Positions 1-7,499 of a DNA stretch of 15,234 nt are shown here, piece by piece. The position numbers and the translations under genes are program-made. Below the pieces are notes generated by a model. That model saw only the letters and a program-made list of their open reading frames with translations, made no database searches and had not been told where the DNA came from. Within the stretch, counting starts at the first letter, position 1; every line of letters begins with the position of its first letter. Source of the stretch: an uncultured Bacteroidales bacterium (GTDB lineage: Bacteria; Bacteroidota; Bacteroidia; Bacteroidales; UBA932); the NCBI GenBank assembly GCA_946406095.1, contig CAMJJO010000027.1, forward strand, positions 1 through 15,234, read 5' to 3'.

Positions 1-423
1 TACCAGCTGAGCATCGAGGAAGGGAGCGCGCTGGCGCGGATGATAGAGAAGGGCGAGGTGAGGGAATTGGGCGAAGATGAGTGCCGGGAGCAGTATGATT
101 ATATGTGCAGGCGGCTGGCGGAAGCCGGATACCATCACTACGAAATCTCCAACTGGGCCCTTCCCGGGCACGAAGCCATCCATAATTCAGCCTACTGGAC
201 ACGGCATCCCTATGTGGGCCTGGGCCCCGGGGCGCATTCGCTGATCGGGAACCGCCGGAGCTGGAACAGCCAGGAGCTGAGCGGATGGATGCCGGAAGGG
301 GAAGACCTGACTGAGGAACAGATTCACGAAGAGGAAGTCATGCTGCTCTCTCGCACCGACAAAGGCTCCATCCCGGAACGGGACTGGTTCATCGCCGACG
401 AGATTATCCCTGATCTGCTATGA
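1..423 (+). CDS. hemW: HemW-like radical SAM protein (heme chaperone / coproporphyrinogen III oxidase-like), 3' part only
   Basis: The reading frame is open from base 1 and stops with TGA at 421-423, so only the last 140 residues are visible and the radical-SAM CxxxCxxC motif lies upstream of the window. The diagnostic block reads HYEISNWALPG, then HN-AYW and GLGPGAHS (nt about 136-240), which is the HemW/HemN-like signature. HemW proteins are radical-SAM homologues of HemN that are thought to bind heme and deliver it to haemoproteins; oxidase activity should not be assumed. Only about 60 residues follow GPGAHS, whereas the E. coli HemW I remember has roughly twice that. The segment joining the L-RT-G motif to the terminal helix seems to be missing, while the ending (WFIADEIIPDLL) still resembles other Bacteroidetes HemW C-termini. 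The last 20 nt overlap the convergent DUF3109 gene. Identity is fairly secure; activity is not. Confidence 0.85.
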   Translation, partial: YQLSIEEGSALARMIEKGEVRELGEDECREQYDYMCRRLAEAGYHHYEISNWALPGHEAIHNSAYWTRHPYVGLGPGAHSLIGNRRSWNSQELSGWMPEGEDLTEEQIHEEEVMLLSRTDKGSIPERDWFIADEIIPDLL

Positions 424-991
424 CGTGCTCCGCAGCGGCGGACAGGGCTTCGTAGAATTCGGGGCCGAAGCGGCGGATGAGGGGCTCCTTCAAGAACTGA
501 TATACCCGTATGCCTTCGCGCCTGCCGCGTTCGAAGGCGCATTTGCAAATATCCCATCGGTGGAGGTTCAGCGCCATGCCTCCTCCGCGGAATTTCTTGA
601 TGCGGATGGGATACAGGGCGCAGGAAATCGGCTTGGTCAAGCCAGCTTTCTCTATGCCGCACAGGCAGTTATCCCCTTCGAAACAGCAATATGCACATTC
701 CTCGGACCCGGGCACCAGCGGAGTCACCAGGTCTCCTTCGCGATCCACCGCAAAATAGCCGGAGGCCTCTGCCGCGGCACGGCCTTCTTCGCGGATGAAC
801 GGGGAAAACAGATGGAAATCCCGCTCCAGCGCCGGTATCTCGTCTTCTTCCAGGGGAGCACCGCTGTCCCCCACTATGCAGCAGGCACCGCGGCAGACGG
901 GGTAGTCGCAGGCGAAAAACTCGCACACGACATCCTCGCTCACAAGCACGTCGCCTATCTGGATTATTGTCCCGAAATCTTCCCTTCTCAT
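404..991 (-). CDS. DUF3109 family cysteine-rich protein
   Basis: This 195-residue protein matches the DUF3109 family common in Bacteroidota, whose function is unknown. It has 13 cysteines. They include C23 and C28, a C33-x3-C37-C38 cluster (VCRGACC) followed by GDSGAPL, a second cluster C99-x2-C102-C103-x5-C109-x-C111, the motif KPISCALYPIR with C124, and C149/C151. The CxxxCC pattern resembles the YkgJ-type metal-chelate proteins, so binding of Zn or an Fe-S cluster is plausible but inferred. There is no signal peptide or membrane segment, so it should be cytoplasmic. Its ATG (989-991) overlaps the TGA of the upstream M16-like gene as ATGA (988-991), which implies co-transcription and probable translational coupling. 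Its stop, TAA at 404-406, lies 20 nt inside the convergent hemW gene. It has no promoter of its own that I can see. Confidence 0.88.
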   Translation of the reverse strand: MRREDFGTIIQIGDVLVSEDVVCEFFACDYPVCRGACCIVGDSGAPLEEDEIPALERDFHLFSPFIREEGRAAAEASGYFAVDREGDLVTPLVPGSEECAYCCFEGDNCLCGIEKAGLTKPISCALYPIRIKKFRGGGMALNLHRWDICKCAFERGRREGIRVYQFLKEPLIRRFGPEFYEALSAAAEHVIADQG

Positions 992-3534
992 TTGATGACG
1001 TATTCAACCTTGCTGCCCTTTCCGAGCGCGTCCACCACGGCCGCGACATCATCCACCGTCACCTTGCCGAGGTAGGTGGAGTAATTGGAAATCATATCCT
1101 TGCCTTCGGAATGGCGGCGGAGGAAAGCCTCCATCACATAGTCCGGATCAGCAGCTTCGCCGGCCATCTCCTGTGCCAGGGCAGCCTTGAGGCCTTTCAG
1201 TGTAGCAGGAGAGAGAGGGGCGGAAGATATCCTGGCAAGGGATTCGCGGAGGCAGTTCATCATCTCCATGGGATCCGCAGGCTCGACGTCCGCCGGAAGG
1301 CCCTCGGAAGGGCATGGGTGGCAGTTTATGAACAGCGCTATCCGCTCGGTAGGCAGCAGGGTCAGATTAGGGATGATGTCGAAATAGTATCCCATCGGAG
1401 CCAGATCCATCACCAGTTCACGGCGGATATGCTCCACGGCTATCCGGAAGGCGCACCACGCCTGCATTGTGAACGGGCGCTCAGCCGCCATGGCCACGTT
1501 CGCGCTGGAGCCATCCCCCACCAGCCGGTCGCTCTTGTCCACTGTGTAGGTGGACCACCCCGAGCGCAGCTGGTAAGTCACCTTGGGACGCACCGAGTAT
1601 GACTTGTTGCCGCGGAAACTGCTCATGACCCTGCACAGGAACTTCTGCAGGCCGTAGGGATCGATGTTGCCTTCGATAAAGATTATTCCGTCCTGGCACT
1701 TGAGGAACTGGGTGGCAAAATAGGCCTCCGCATTTTCCGGCAGATCATCGCTGAGTTTGCCAAGGGACTTGGTGGGAGGATAGTAGAAATCCGGGCACAT
1801 TATGCTGTCCGCCACCGCATTGATACCTTCGGTGGAAAAGCGGAAATCCTCCTGGCGGAGAGCTTCGCTGCGCCTGTAATAATCGAAACTGCGCTTGTTG
1901 AGGGTGCGGTTTTTCTGTATGGAGAACAACGAACGGAAAAGCAGGTTCAGCTTGTCTGCGGGGGTGGTGCCGACTATGCGCATGTCCGAGACGGTCACCT
2001 TGCAATTCATCGTTATACCATTGGCTTCCAGCATATTGCGGAAGTGCATCGCTTCCATCCCGCACACATCGTAGAGCCCCAGCATATCCCCGACAAACGC
2101 GCTTTCGCCTTCTTTGATCCCGGGCACTTCGGTGAAGCCGCCGCGAAGCATGAACGCATAGCGGACTTTAGAGTCGGAGGTCTTACGGAAAACCACCTTC
2201 ATGCCGTTGTTGAAGGTCCAGAGGCTGCCCCCCGTCTGTGGATCGGAAACCTCGGACTTTATCTTGAGCTTACGGTCGACAGGGTAATAGAGAGACAGGG
2301 TGTCCCCGGCCTTTCCCCTGTATGCGGCTGGCGTCTCAAGAGCCTTCCAGGAATTCTTGAAAACCCTTTCCAGAGCCTTTGTATCCAAGGAATCCGACGG
2401 GGTGCCGTACTGCACCGTGAGGTTCCGGCGCACGTCCAGGAGCGCTCCGACGAAACGGTTGAACAGCGCAAGGTCCTGCTCCGGCGATATCTTTCTGCCG
2501 CTGAAGAAGTTGACAATCTCCTTGCGGGAGGCCATGCTTGCGCCATAGATATAGTTGGCCGTGCAGAGTGAGACATAGTCCTTGTTGGTCATGGTGCTGG
2601 CGGTCTTCTCCTGCGCCCAGGCCAGGAAGCGGATCTTGGCATCCTGGAATTCCTCGTGGGAAACACCGTTCTTGTCGAGGTCTGCAAGCACTCCGGCGAT
2701 GAGGGAGGTCGCAGCCTCGACATCCTTCTCGTCCACTCCGATCTCGAAGCAGTACTGTTCGTCCGAATCCGTCTTGGAGCTGTCTATATAATCGAAATTG
2801 ATATGGCCCAGAGGGATATCCTTTTCGGCGAAGACGGCCTCTATGCGCTTGCGGAGAATGTAGCCGAGCTGCCGGGAAAACATAGTCGCGACCAGCGGCT
2901 GAGGCGTGCTCATATATTTCTGCGGCGTGCGGGAAGTGGAATATGTCACCCTTATTTCAGAGAGATGACGGCAGCCGTTGTTATAGTGGAGGAAGCGGGC
3001 GCGGTCCGAGGGGTTCCAGACATAGGCAGGCCTCTCCCCGGCGGCTTCCCTCTTGGACACGGTAAGGGACATCAGGGAGAAACGGTCCTTGAGCTTCGCG
3101 GCATCCAGGTCGCCGCAGGCCACTATCGCCTGCTCCCCTTTCGTGCTGTTTATCAGGTCGAAAAGCAGGATAATGGTGGAGTCCAATGCAACGGATTGGA
3201 AGGTCGGCACATCTTCAAAATTGAAGATTGCGGCACCGCCGGAATAGGAGACATAACCGTCCCGCGTGTAGCCTACGCCTTTCGATGCGAGGAATCCGTA
3301 GTCCAGAGCGGCGCGCACATCTTCTTGATTGTCAACACCTTTCTTGATGAGAGCAAAGTTGGCATAACCTTTGGAAGATGTGTTGGAGACGATATAATAT
3401 GTGATTCCGTTGGCAAAGCGCCCGGTGATGATGCCGGACTGCTGCCCGAGAGTGGGAAGTTGCTGGGCGGACATCCCGGCAGAAAAAGCCAGGATGATTG
3501 AAATACAGAGTATGTGTTTGAACGCTTTGAACAT
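988..3534 (-). CDS. Exported M16 (insulinase/PqqL-like) family protein lacking the zinc motif
   Basis: The 848-residue protein begins with a clear Sec signal peptide (positive MFKAFKH, hydrophobic core, likely cleavage near MSA-QQ, residue about 23). It shows the M16 two-half layout. The first half opens with FANGITYYIVSN (40-51) and the second with FNNGMKVVFRK (441-451), each the typical first strand of an M16 domain. Active M16 enzymes carry HxxEH about 40 residues after this strand. Here the equivalent stretches read AALDYGFLASKG (75-86) and GESAFVGDMLG (476-486), and I find no HxxEH anywhere. It is therefore probably a non-catalytic paralogue in the periplasm or envelope, acting perhaps as a scaffold, binder or partner of an active peptidase (inference). 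It is the first gene of a two-gene unit with DUF3109 (4-nt overlap) and diverges from the TPR gene, with a TAnnTTTG box 18 bp upstream of its ATG. Confidence 0.78.
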   Translation of the reverse strand: MFKAFKHILCISIILAFSAGMSAQQLPTLGQQSGIITGRFANGITYYIVSNTSSKGYANFALIKKGVDNQEDVRAALDYGFLASKGVGYTRDGYVSYSGGAAIFNFEDVPTFQSVALDSTIILLFDLINSTKGEQAIVACGDLDAAKLKDRFSLMSLTVSKREAAGERPAYVWNPSDRARFLHYNNGCRHLSEIRVTYSTSRTPQKYMSTPQPLVATMFSRQLGYILRKRIEAVFAEKDIPLGHINFDYIDSSKTDSDEQYCFEIGVDEKDVEAATSLIAGVLADLDKNGVSHEEFQDAKIRFLAWAQEKTASTMTNKDYVSLCTANYIYGASMASRKEIVNFFSGRKISPEQDLALFNRFVGALLDVRRNLTVQYGTPSDSLDTKALERVFKNSWKALETPAAYRGKAGDTLSLYYPVDRKLKIKSEVSDPQTGGSLWTFNNGMKVVFRKTSDSKVRYAFMLRGGFTEVPGIKEGESAFVGDMLGLYDVCGMEAMHFRNMLEANGITMNCKVTVSDMRIVGTTPADKLNLLFRSLFSIQKNRTLNKRSFDYYRRSEALRQEDFRFSTEGINAVADSIMCPDFYYPPTKSLGKLSDDLPENAEAYFATQFLKCQDGIIFIEGNIDPYGLQKFLCRVMSSFRGNKSYSVRPKVTYQLRSGWSTYTVDKSDRLVGDGSSANVAMAAERPFTMQAWCAFRIAVEHIRRELVMDLAPMGYYFDIIPNLTLLPTERIALFINCHPCPSEGLPADVEPADPMEMMNCLRESLARISSAPLSPATLKGLKAALAQEMAGEAADPDYVMEAFLRRHSEGKDMISNYSTYLGKVTVDDVAAVVDALGKGSKVEYVIK

Positions 3535-3551
3535 ATTGAATCAGCGCGACA

Positions 3552-3559
3552 CAAAAATA
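3552..3559 (-). promoter_or_regulatory. -7 element for the M16-like/DUF3109 operon
   Basis: On the minus strand this reads TATTTTTG, an exact fit to the Bacteroidetes TAnnTTTG -7 consensus. It would start transcription around 3545, leaving a leader of about 10 nt before the ATG at 3532-3534. I see no TTTG -33 element at the expected 19-21 nt upstream. It is the mirror image of the TPR-gene box at 3573-3580. Confidence 0.55.
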
Positions 3560-3572
3560 CAACAAAAATTGC

Positions 3573-3580
3573 TATTTTTG
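3573..3580 (+). promoter_or_regulatory. -7 element for the TPR/U32 gene pair
   Basis: TATTTTTG matches TAnnTTTG exactly and would give a start site near 3587 with a leader of about 35 nt before the ATG at 3622. No good -33 TTTG is seen. The leader is A-rich. An AAGGA at 3616-3620 sits only 1 nt from the ATG, too close to act as a normal Shine-Dalgarno site, which is typical of this phylum. Confidence 0.55.
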
Positions 3581-3621
3581 CGAACTGTAACAAGGATTGA
3601 ACCAAAACAATTTATAAGGAA

Positions 3622-4566
3622 ATGAAAAAGCTTATCACTATTGTAGCAGCGATTCTCTGCGCAAGCGCAGTTTACGCTCAGGATCTTGCAACGGCAACTG
3701 AGACCTTCAACAACGGTGTTACCGCCAATGAGGCAGGCAACGTTGAAATGGCTCTTCAGAACTTCAAGGAAGCCCTCGCCATGGCAGAAGGGCTTGGGGA
3801 AGAGGGCGCAGATATAGTTGCAAATTGCAAGAGCTCCATTCCTATCCTTATGTTCTCGCTTGCCAAGAAAGCAGTCAACGAAGCTGAATACGACAAGGCT
3901 GTAGCAGGTCTGAAAGAGACCATCGAAATTGCCACCAAATACGGCGTTGACAACATCGCCGACGAAGCGACGGTCCTGATTCCCCAGGTGCTGATGCAGA
4001 AGGCTAACGGCTTCTTCAACGATAAGGATTATGCCGGTGCAGCCGATGCATACAAGGCAGTTCTCGCCGAGGATGCCGCCAACGGTATGGCAAGCCTCCG
4101 TCTCGGTGCAGCCCTCAAGGCCCTTGGGGACAAAGACGGTGCAGTCGAGGCTTTCCAGGCAGCTATCGCCAACGGTCAGGACAAGTCTGCAAGCAAGCAG
4201 CTTGTGAACCTCTACCAGCAGGAGGCAGCCGCCAGCCTGAAGGCGAAGAAGTATGACGATGCCATTGCAGCCGCCCTTGAATCCAACAAATATGGCGAGA
4301 GCGCAAAGGCATACCAGATCGCCGGCACCGCCGCCTCCAACGGTGGCAAGACCAAGCTCGCCATCGAGTACTTCGAGAAGTATATCGAGCTTGCCCCTAC
4401 CGCCAAGAACAGCGGAGACATCCTCTTCAGCATCGCAGTTTCCTACCAGCAGCTGAAGGATACCGCAAAGGCGAAGGAGTACTACCAGAAGGCTATTGCA
4501 GAGCCCGGCAAGATTAATCCCAAGAATCTTGAGGCCGCAAAGGCACAGCTCGCCGCAATCAAGTAA
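3622..4566 (+). CDS. Secreted tetratricopeptide-repeat (TPR) protein
   Basis: This is a 314-residue protein with a clean signal peptide (MKKLITIVAAILCASAVYA, cleavage before QD at about residue 20) and no lipobox, so it should be periplasmic. The rest is helical repeats with the TPR pattern of small and aromatic residues. Examples are A-NGFFNDKDYAGAADAYKAVL (about 128-148), ASLRLGAALKALGDKDGAVEAFQAA (157-181), EAAASLKAKKYDDAIAAALE (201-220), AYQIAGTAASNGGKTKLAIEYFEKY (230-254) and a final unit near 265-293. I estimate six to seven repeats, which usually form a protein-binding superhelix; the partner is unknown. Codons are more AT-rich near the 5' end than in neighbouring genes, which could reflect strong expression. 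The U32 gene follows after 5 bp, suggesting one transcript, although the two proteins should be in different compartments. It diverges from the M16-like gene. Confidence 0.88.
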   Translation: MKKLITIVAAILCASAVYAQDLATATETFNNGVTANEAGNVEMALQNFKEALAMAEGLGEEGADIVANCKSSIPILMFSLAKKAVNEAEYDKAVAGLKETIEIATKYGVDNIADEATVLIPQVLMQKANGFFNDKDYAGAADAYKAVLAEDAANGMASLRLGAALKALGDKDGAVEAFQAAIANGQDKSASKQLVNLYQQEAAASLKAKKYDDAIAAALESNKYGESAKAYQIAGTAASNGGKTKLAIEYFEKYIELAPTAKNSGDILFSIAVSYQQLKDTAKAKEYYQKAIAEPGKINPKNLEAAKAQLAAIK

Positions 4567-4571
4567 GGAAT

Positions 4572-6329
4572 ATGACCTTCCTGGAACTTCTGGCTCCGGC
4601 AAGGAATGCTGACATCGGCATCGCTGCAATCGACTGCGGTGCCGATGCCGTATATATTGCCGGGCCGCAGTTCGGCGCGAGGAAAGATGCCGGCAACCCT
4701 GTCGGCGAGATCGCCCGCCTGTGCGAGCACGCCCACAAGTTCGGGGCAAGGGTGTTCGTAACGGTCAATATCCTGCTGAGGGACGATGAGATGGAAGAGG
4801 TCCACTCTCAGATGCTTGACGAGCAGGAAGCCGGGGTGGACGCCTTCATCATCAGGGACACCCGCATCTGCGAGTGGAAGGACATCACCGTGCCCCTGCA
4901 TGCCTCCACCCAGTGCGCCATCCGCACCGCGGAAGACGCAAAGCGCTATGCTGCAGCTGGTTGCAGCAGGATAGTCCTGGAGCGCGAGTTGCCGCTCACG
5001 GCAATTCAGGAGATCTGCAAGGCAGTGGATTGCGAAGTGGAGTGCTTCGTTCACGGAGCCCTCTGCGTATGCTACAGCGGGGAATGCAGGTTGAGCGAGT
5101 ACCTGGACGGCCGGAGTGCCGACCGCGGGGAATGCATACAGGCCTGTCGCTCCATGTACGACCTCGTGGACGAGTCCGGAAAAGTGCTGGTGCGGAACAA
5201 GGCCCTGCTGTCGCTCAAAGACCTGAACCTTCGGGCCCGCCTGCCCGAACTGGCAGAAGCGGGTGTCTGCTCTTTCAAGATCGAGGGCAGGCTCAAGAGC
5301 ATCTCCTATGTCAGGAATATCACACGCTACCACTCACAGGCTCTGGACGCCCTTGTGGCCGCACACCCCGACAAATATGCCCGGGCAGCCTTCGGAAGGG
5401 TTTCCGGAGGGGTTGAGCCGGATCCGTGGAAGACCTTCAACCGGGGTTATACCGAGTTGTTCTTCGACGGGCGGCGCGGAAAATGGTCTTCGATGGACGC
5501 CCCTAAGTCGATGGGAGAGTTCATCGGCACCATAAGCGCCCTGCGGAGGCACGGGAAAGACGTAGAAATCTCCCTTAAACCGGCCTCCAGGGGCCTGGAA
5601 CTTCATAACGGAGACGGTTTCGCCTTTGCCGGAAAAGCCGGAGTAACCGGGTTCCGAGGGGACGTATGTTCCGGTAACACAATTGTTTGCAAGCCGGTGG
5701 ACGGCCTGCGGGAAGGGTTGTCCGTCTACCGCAACATCGACACGGCCTTCGAGAAGGAATTGGACAAGAACCCCTGCCACAGAGAGCTCTCGGTGGCGCT
5801 TTCCGTCCGTGTCCACGGAAAATGGAACATAGATGTTACCGTGCTGTCGGAGGATGGAAGGGAGTTTACCAGCCCCTTCAAGGCGGACCTTGAGAGGGCG
5901 GAAAACCGGGATAGGGCCGAAGCCATGCTCCGCGAGCAACTGGGAAAGCGCAGCCTGCATTATCATTTCCATGTAGATTCGGTAGTCTCCGATGCTCCGG
6001 GAGGGGCTTTGCCGCTGCTCAGCGCATCCACTATCAACAGTATCCGCCGGCTTATCGCAGAAGACCTGGATTCTCTGCCGGTTGCTGCCATTCCCCTCGC
6101 AGCAGCCGGAAAATCGCCCTCTTCCGCGGCTGCTGCGGGCCATGCTTCCGGTAACGGCAAAGAACTGATGAAATCCAAATACTGCATCAAATACGAATTG
6201 GGGATTTGCCCAGTCCATCAGGGCGCAAAACCCGCCGGGAAGCTGTTCCTTCTTAACAACGGCCGTCGCCTTGCACTGGAATTCGACTGCAAGGCCTGCG
6301 AAATGAGCGTCATTCAAGAGCAAAGGTGA
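4572..6329 (+). CDS. U32 peptidase-family protein, RlhA/TrhP-like (RNA cytidine/uridine hydroxylation)
   Basis: This 585-residue protein has the U32 signature: ELLAPA near the start (5-10), then FVHGALCVCYSGEC (159-172), the RGEC and QAC cysteines, and SFKIEGRLKS. The four conserved Cys (C165, C172, C188, C192) correspond to the iron-sulfur ligands of the family. Although annotated as peptidases or collagenases, the characterised E. coli members RlhA and TrhP make 5-hydroxycytidine in 23S rRNA and 5-hydroxyuridine in tRNA. The length and the LLSASTINSIRR segment (about 483-492), as in RlhA/DUF3656 proteins, favour the RlhA side, but the substrate cannot be settled here. A C-terminal tail adds C538, C546 and C573-x2-C576, a possible second metal site that I recall from other Bacteroidetes homologues. 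It starts 5 bp after the TPR gene, so they are likely co-transcribed. Its last 20 nt overlap the convergent lipoprotein gene. Confidence 0.9.
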   Translation: MTFLELLAPARNADIGIAAIDCGADAVYIAGPQFGARKDAGNPVGEIARLCEHAHKFGARVFVTVNILLRDDEMEEVHSQMLDEQEAGVDAFIIRDTRICEWKDITVPLHASTQCAIRTAEDAKRYAAAGCSRIVLERELPLTAIQEICKAVDCEVECFVHGALCVCYSGECRLSEYLDGRSADRGECIQACRSMYDLVDESGKVLVRNKALLSLKDLNLRARLPELAEAGVCSFKIEGRLKSISYVRNITRYHSQALDALVAAHPDKYARAAFGRVSGGVEPDPWKTFNRGYTELFFDGRRGKWSSMDAPKSMGEFIGTISALRRHGKDVEISLKPASRGLELHNGDGFAFAGKAGVTGFRGDVCSGNTIVCKPVDGLREGLSVYRNIDTAFEKELDKNPCHRELSVALSVRVHGKWNIDVTVLSEDGREFTSPFKADLERAENRDRAEAMLREQLGKRSLHYHFHVDSVVSDAPGGALPLLSASTINSIRRLIAEDLDSLPVAAIPLAAAGKSPSSAAAAGHASGNGKELMKSKYCIKYELGICPVHQGAKPAGKLFLLNNGRRLALEFDCKACEMSVIQEQR

Positions 6330-7479
6330 TCTTGACATCACCGAAGCGACCTTCGATAGATTTACCCTTGGTGAAGTAGGTGGAGCCGAGCTGGCCGCGC
6401 CAGACGATGTCGTCGGCACTGTGGATCGGGATATCGATGTCGAAGCCGTATGTTTTGGACTTGATCTTGACGGAGGCCGAGCATTTCCAATTGGTGCGGG
6501 TGCCGCCGTCGTCCTCTGAAATCAGGAATGCAAGTTTGTCCAGCTGGTCGGAGAAATCCGTCACCAGGACGGCGTTGAAACGTTTTTTCTTCCCCACCTC
6601 GCCGCGCTTGACAACCACAACGAAATCGGTAATGGTCGGAGTGTAATTCTTCAGTTGATCCTCGGTGGATGCGTAGAAGCTGTGCACCCCTCCGCACCAG
6701 ACATGGAATTCGCTGGCACCGGCGAACCAGGAATCATACTGCCTGAGCATGGTGAAATCCCTGATATACAGATTGTAACGTTCGGTGCCGTCATCTTCGT
6801 CTTCGTCCTCATCCAACCAGGATTTGGTACTGAAGAAGGATTCCATCGGCACACAGTCGGAGTCGCTGTTCCGATTGATGACCCACACGGGCCTCTCGAT
6901 AGCGACTTTTTCATCGACAAGCAGTGAATCGGTGACCTCGAAGTGTCCGGACTCTCCGGAAATCACATAAGCATAGTTGGCCTCCGCGCCATTTTCGGGA
7001 TCGAAAGTGATCAACGGCAGGGTCTCCCCGTCCCACTCTTCGGAGTAGGGCCAATAAATCTGCAGACCGGAATCTTTCAGGCCGTCAAGGTAGCGCTGCA
7101 CGTCCGCGGCGCCGGCTTTGGTGCCAGAAGGCGCCCTGGATGCAAGATAATCCTCGATCATGGAACGGATGGGCACGGAATAGGCCGCCTTCGATGATTT
7201 CGCATGCTTGGTTCCAACGCCGGAACCCGGCACCGTCAGCAAATCCGCCATCATATACTCTTCGTCGTAACCATTGTCCGACGAAGAGCACACGGCATCG
7301 TATACCTCCTGCATCTGCTCGGCACCCAATGGCAAAGAAGAGAGCATACGCGCAACTTCCTGTCTGGTCATCACCACTTCTTTATCAACAGTTTCAACCG
7401 ATGCGCCGCCTCGGTTGCAAGCGCTTGCAGCAAGCAGCACTACCGCCACTGCAAAGTAGAGTTTGGATAATGTCTTCAT
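6310..7479 (-). CDS. Putative lipoprotein of unknown function
   Basis: I chose the ATG at 7477-7479 (389 residues). A TTG three codons upstream at 7486-7488 is also in frame but adds only MWG ahead of the natural MKTLSK signal start. The leader is a lipoprotein-type signal (hydrophobic FAVAVVLLAASA then C21). The -3 position of the lipobox is Ala instead of the usual Leu, so lipidation is likely but not certain. The mature part matches no family I can name. Visible features are an acidic run of eight residues (DEDEDEDD, about 223-230), four later cysteines (C64, C209, C262, C333), many aromatic residues, and a beta-rich C-terminal half. The gene stands alone between a terminator and the U32 gene, whose 3' end it overlaps by 20 nt. 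An envelope or surface location is inferred. I assign no function. Confidence 0.75.
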   Translation of the reverse strand: MKTLSKLYFAVAVVLLAASACNRGGASVETVDKEVVMTRQEVARMLSSLPLGAEQMQEVYDAVCSSSDNGYDEEYMMADLLTVPGSGVGTKHAKSSKAAYSVPIRSMIEDYLASRAPSGTKAGAADVQRYLDGLKDSGLQIYWPYSEEWDGETLPLITFDPENGAEANYAYVISGESGHFEVTDSLLVDEKVAIERPVWVINRNSDSDCVPMESFFSTKSWLDEDEDEDDGTERYNLYIRDFTMLRQYDSWFAGASEFHVWCGGVHSFYASTEDQLKNYTPTITDFVVVVKRGEVGKKKRFNAVLVTDFSDQLDKLAFLISEDDGGTRTNWKCSASVKIKSKTYGFDIDIPIHSADDIVWRGQLGSTYFTKGKSIEGRFGDVKITFALE

Positions 7480-7499
7480 TCCCCACAACCTTTTTTTTG

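Noticed and set aside
429..442. GC-rich hairpin (TCCGC-AGCG-GCGGA) just past the hemW stop as a terminator
   Set aside because: The stem is only 5 bp, has no following T-tract and lies inside DUF3109 coding sequence.
425..1075. Plus-strand frame directly after the hemW stop, as a possible frameshifted hemW continuation
   Set aside because: It is antisense to the DUF3109 gene, which has conserved Cys motifs, and its translation does not resemble the HemW C-terminal domain.
3541..4749. 402-codon minus-strand frame covering the TPR gene
   Set aside because: It is antisense to a gene with a clear signal peptide and TPR repeats. The Cys/Gly/Leu-rich translation is a by-product of the repeat codons.
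7480..7488. TTG at 7486-7488 as the start of the lipoprotein gene
   Set aside because: It adds only MWG before a normal ATG-AAG signal-peptide start, and TTG is a rarer start codon.
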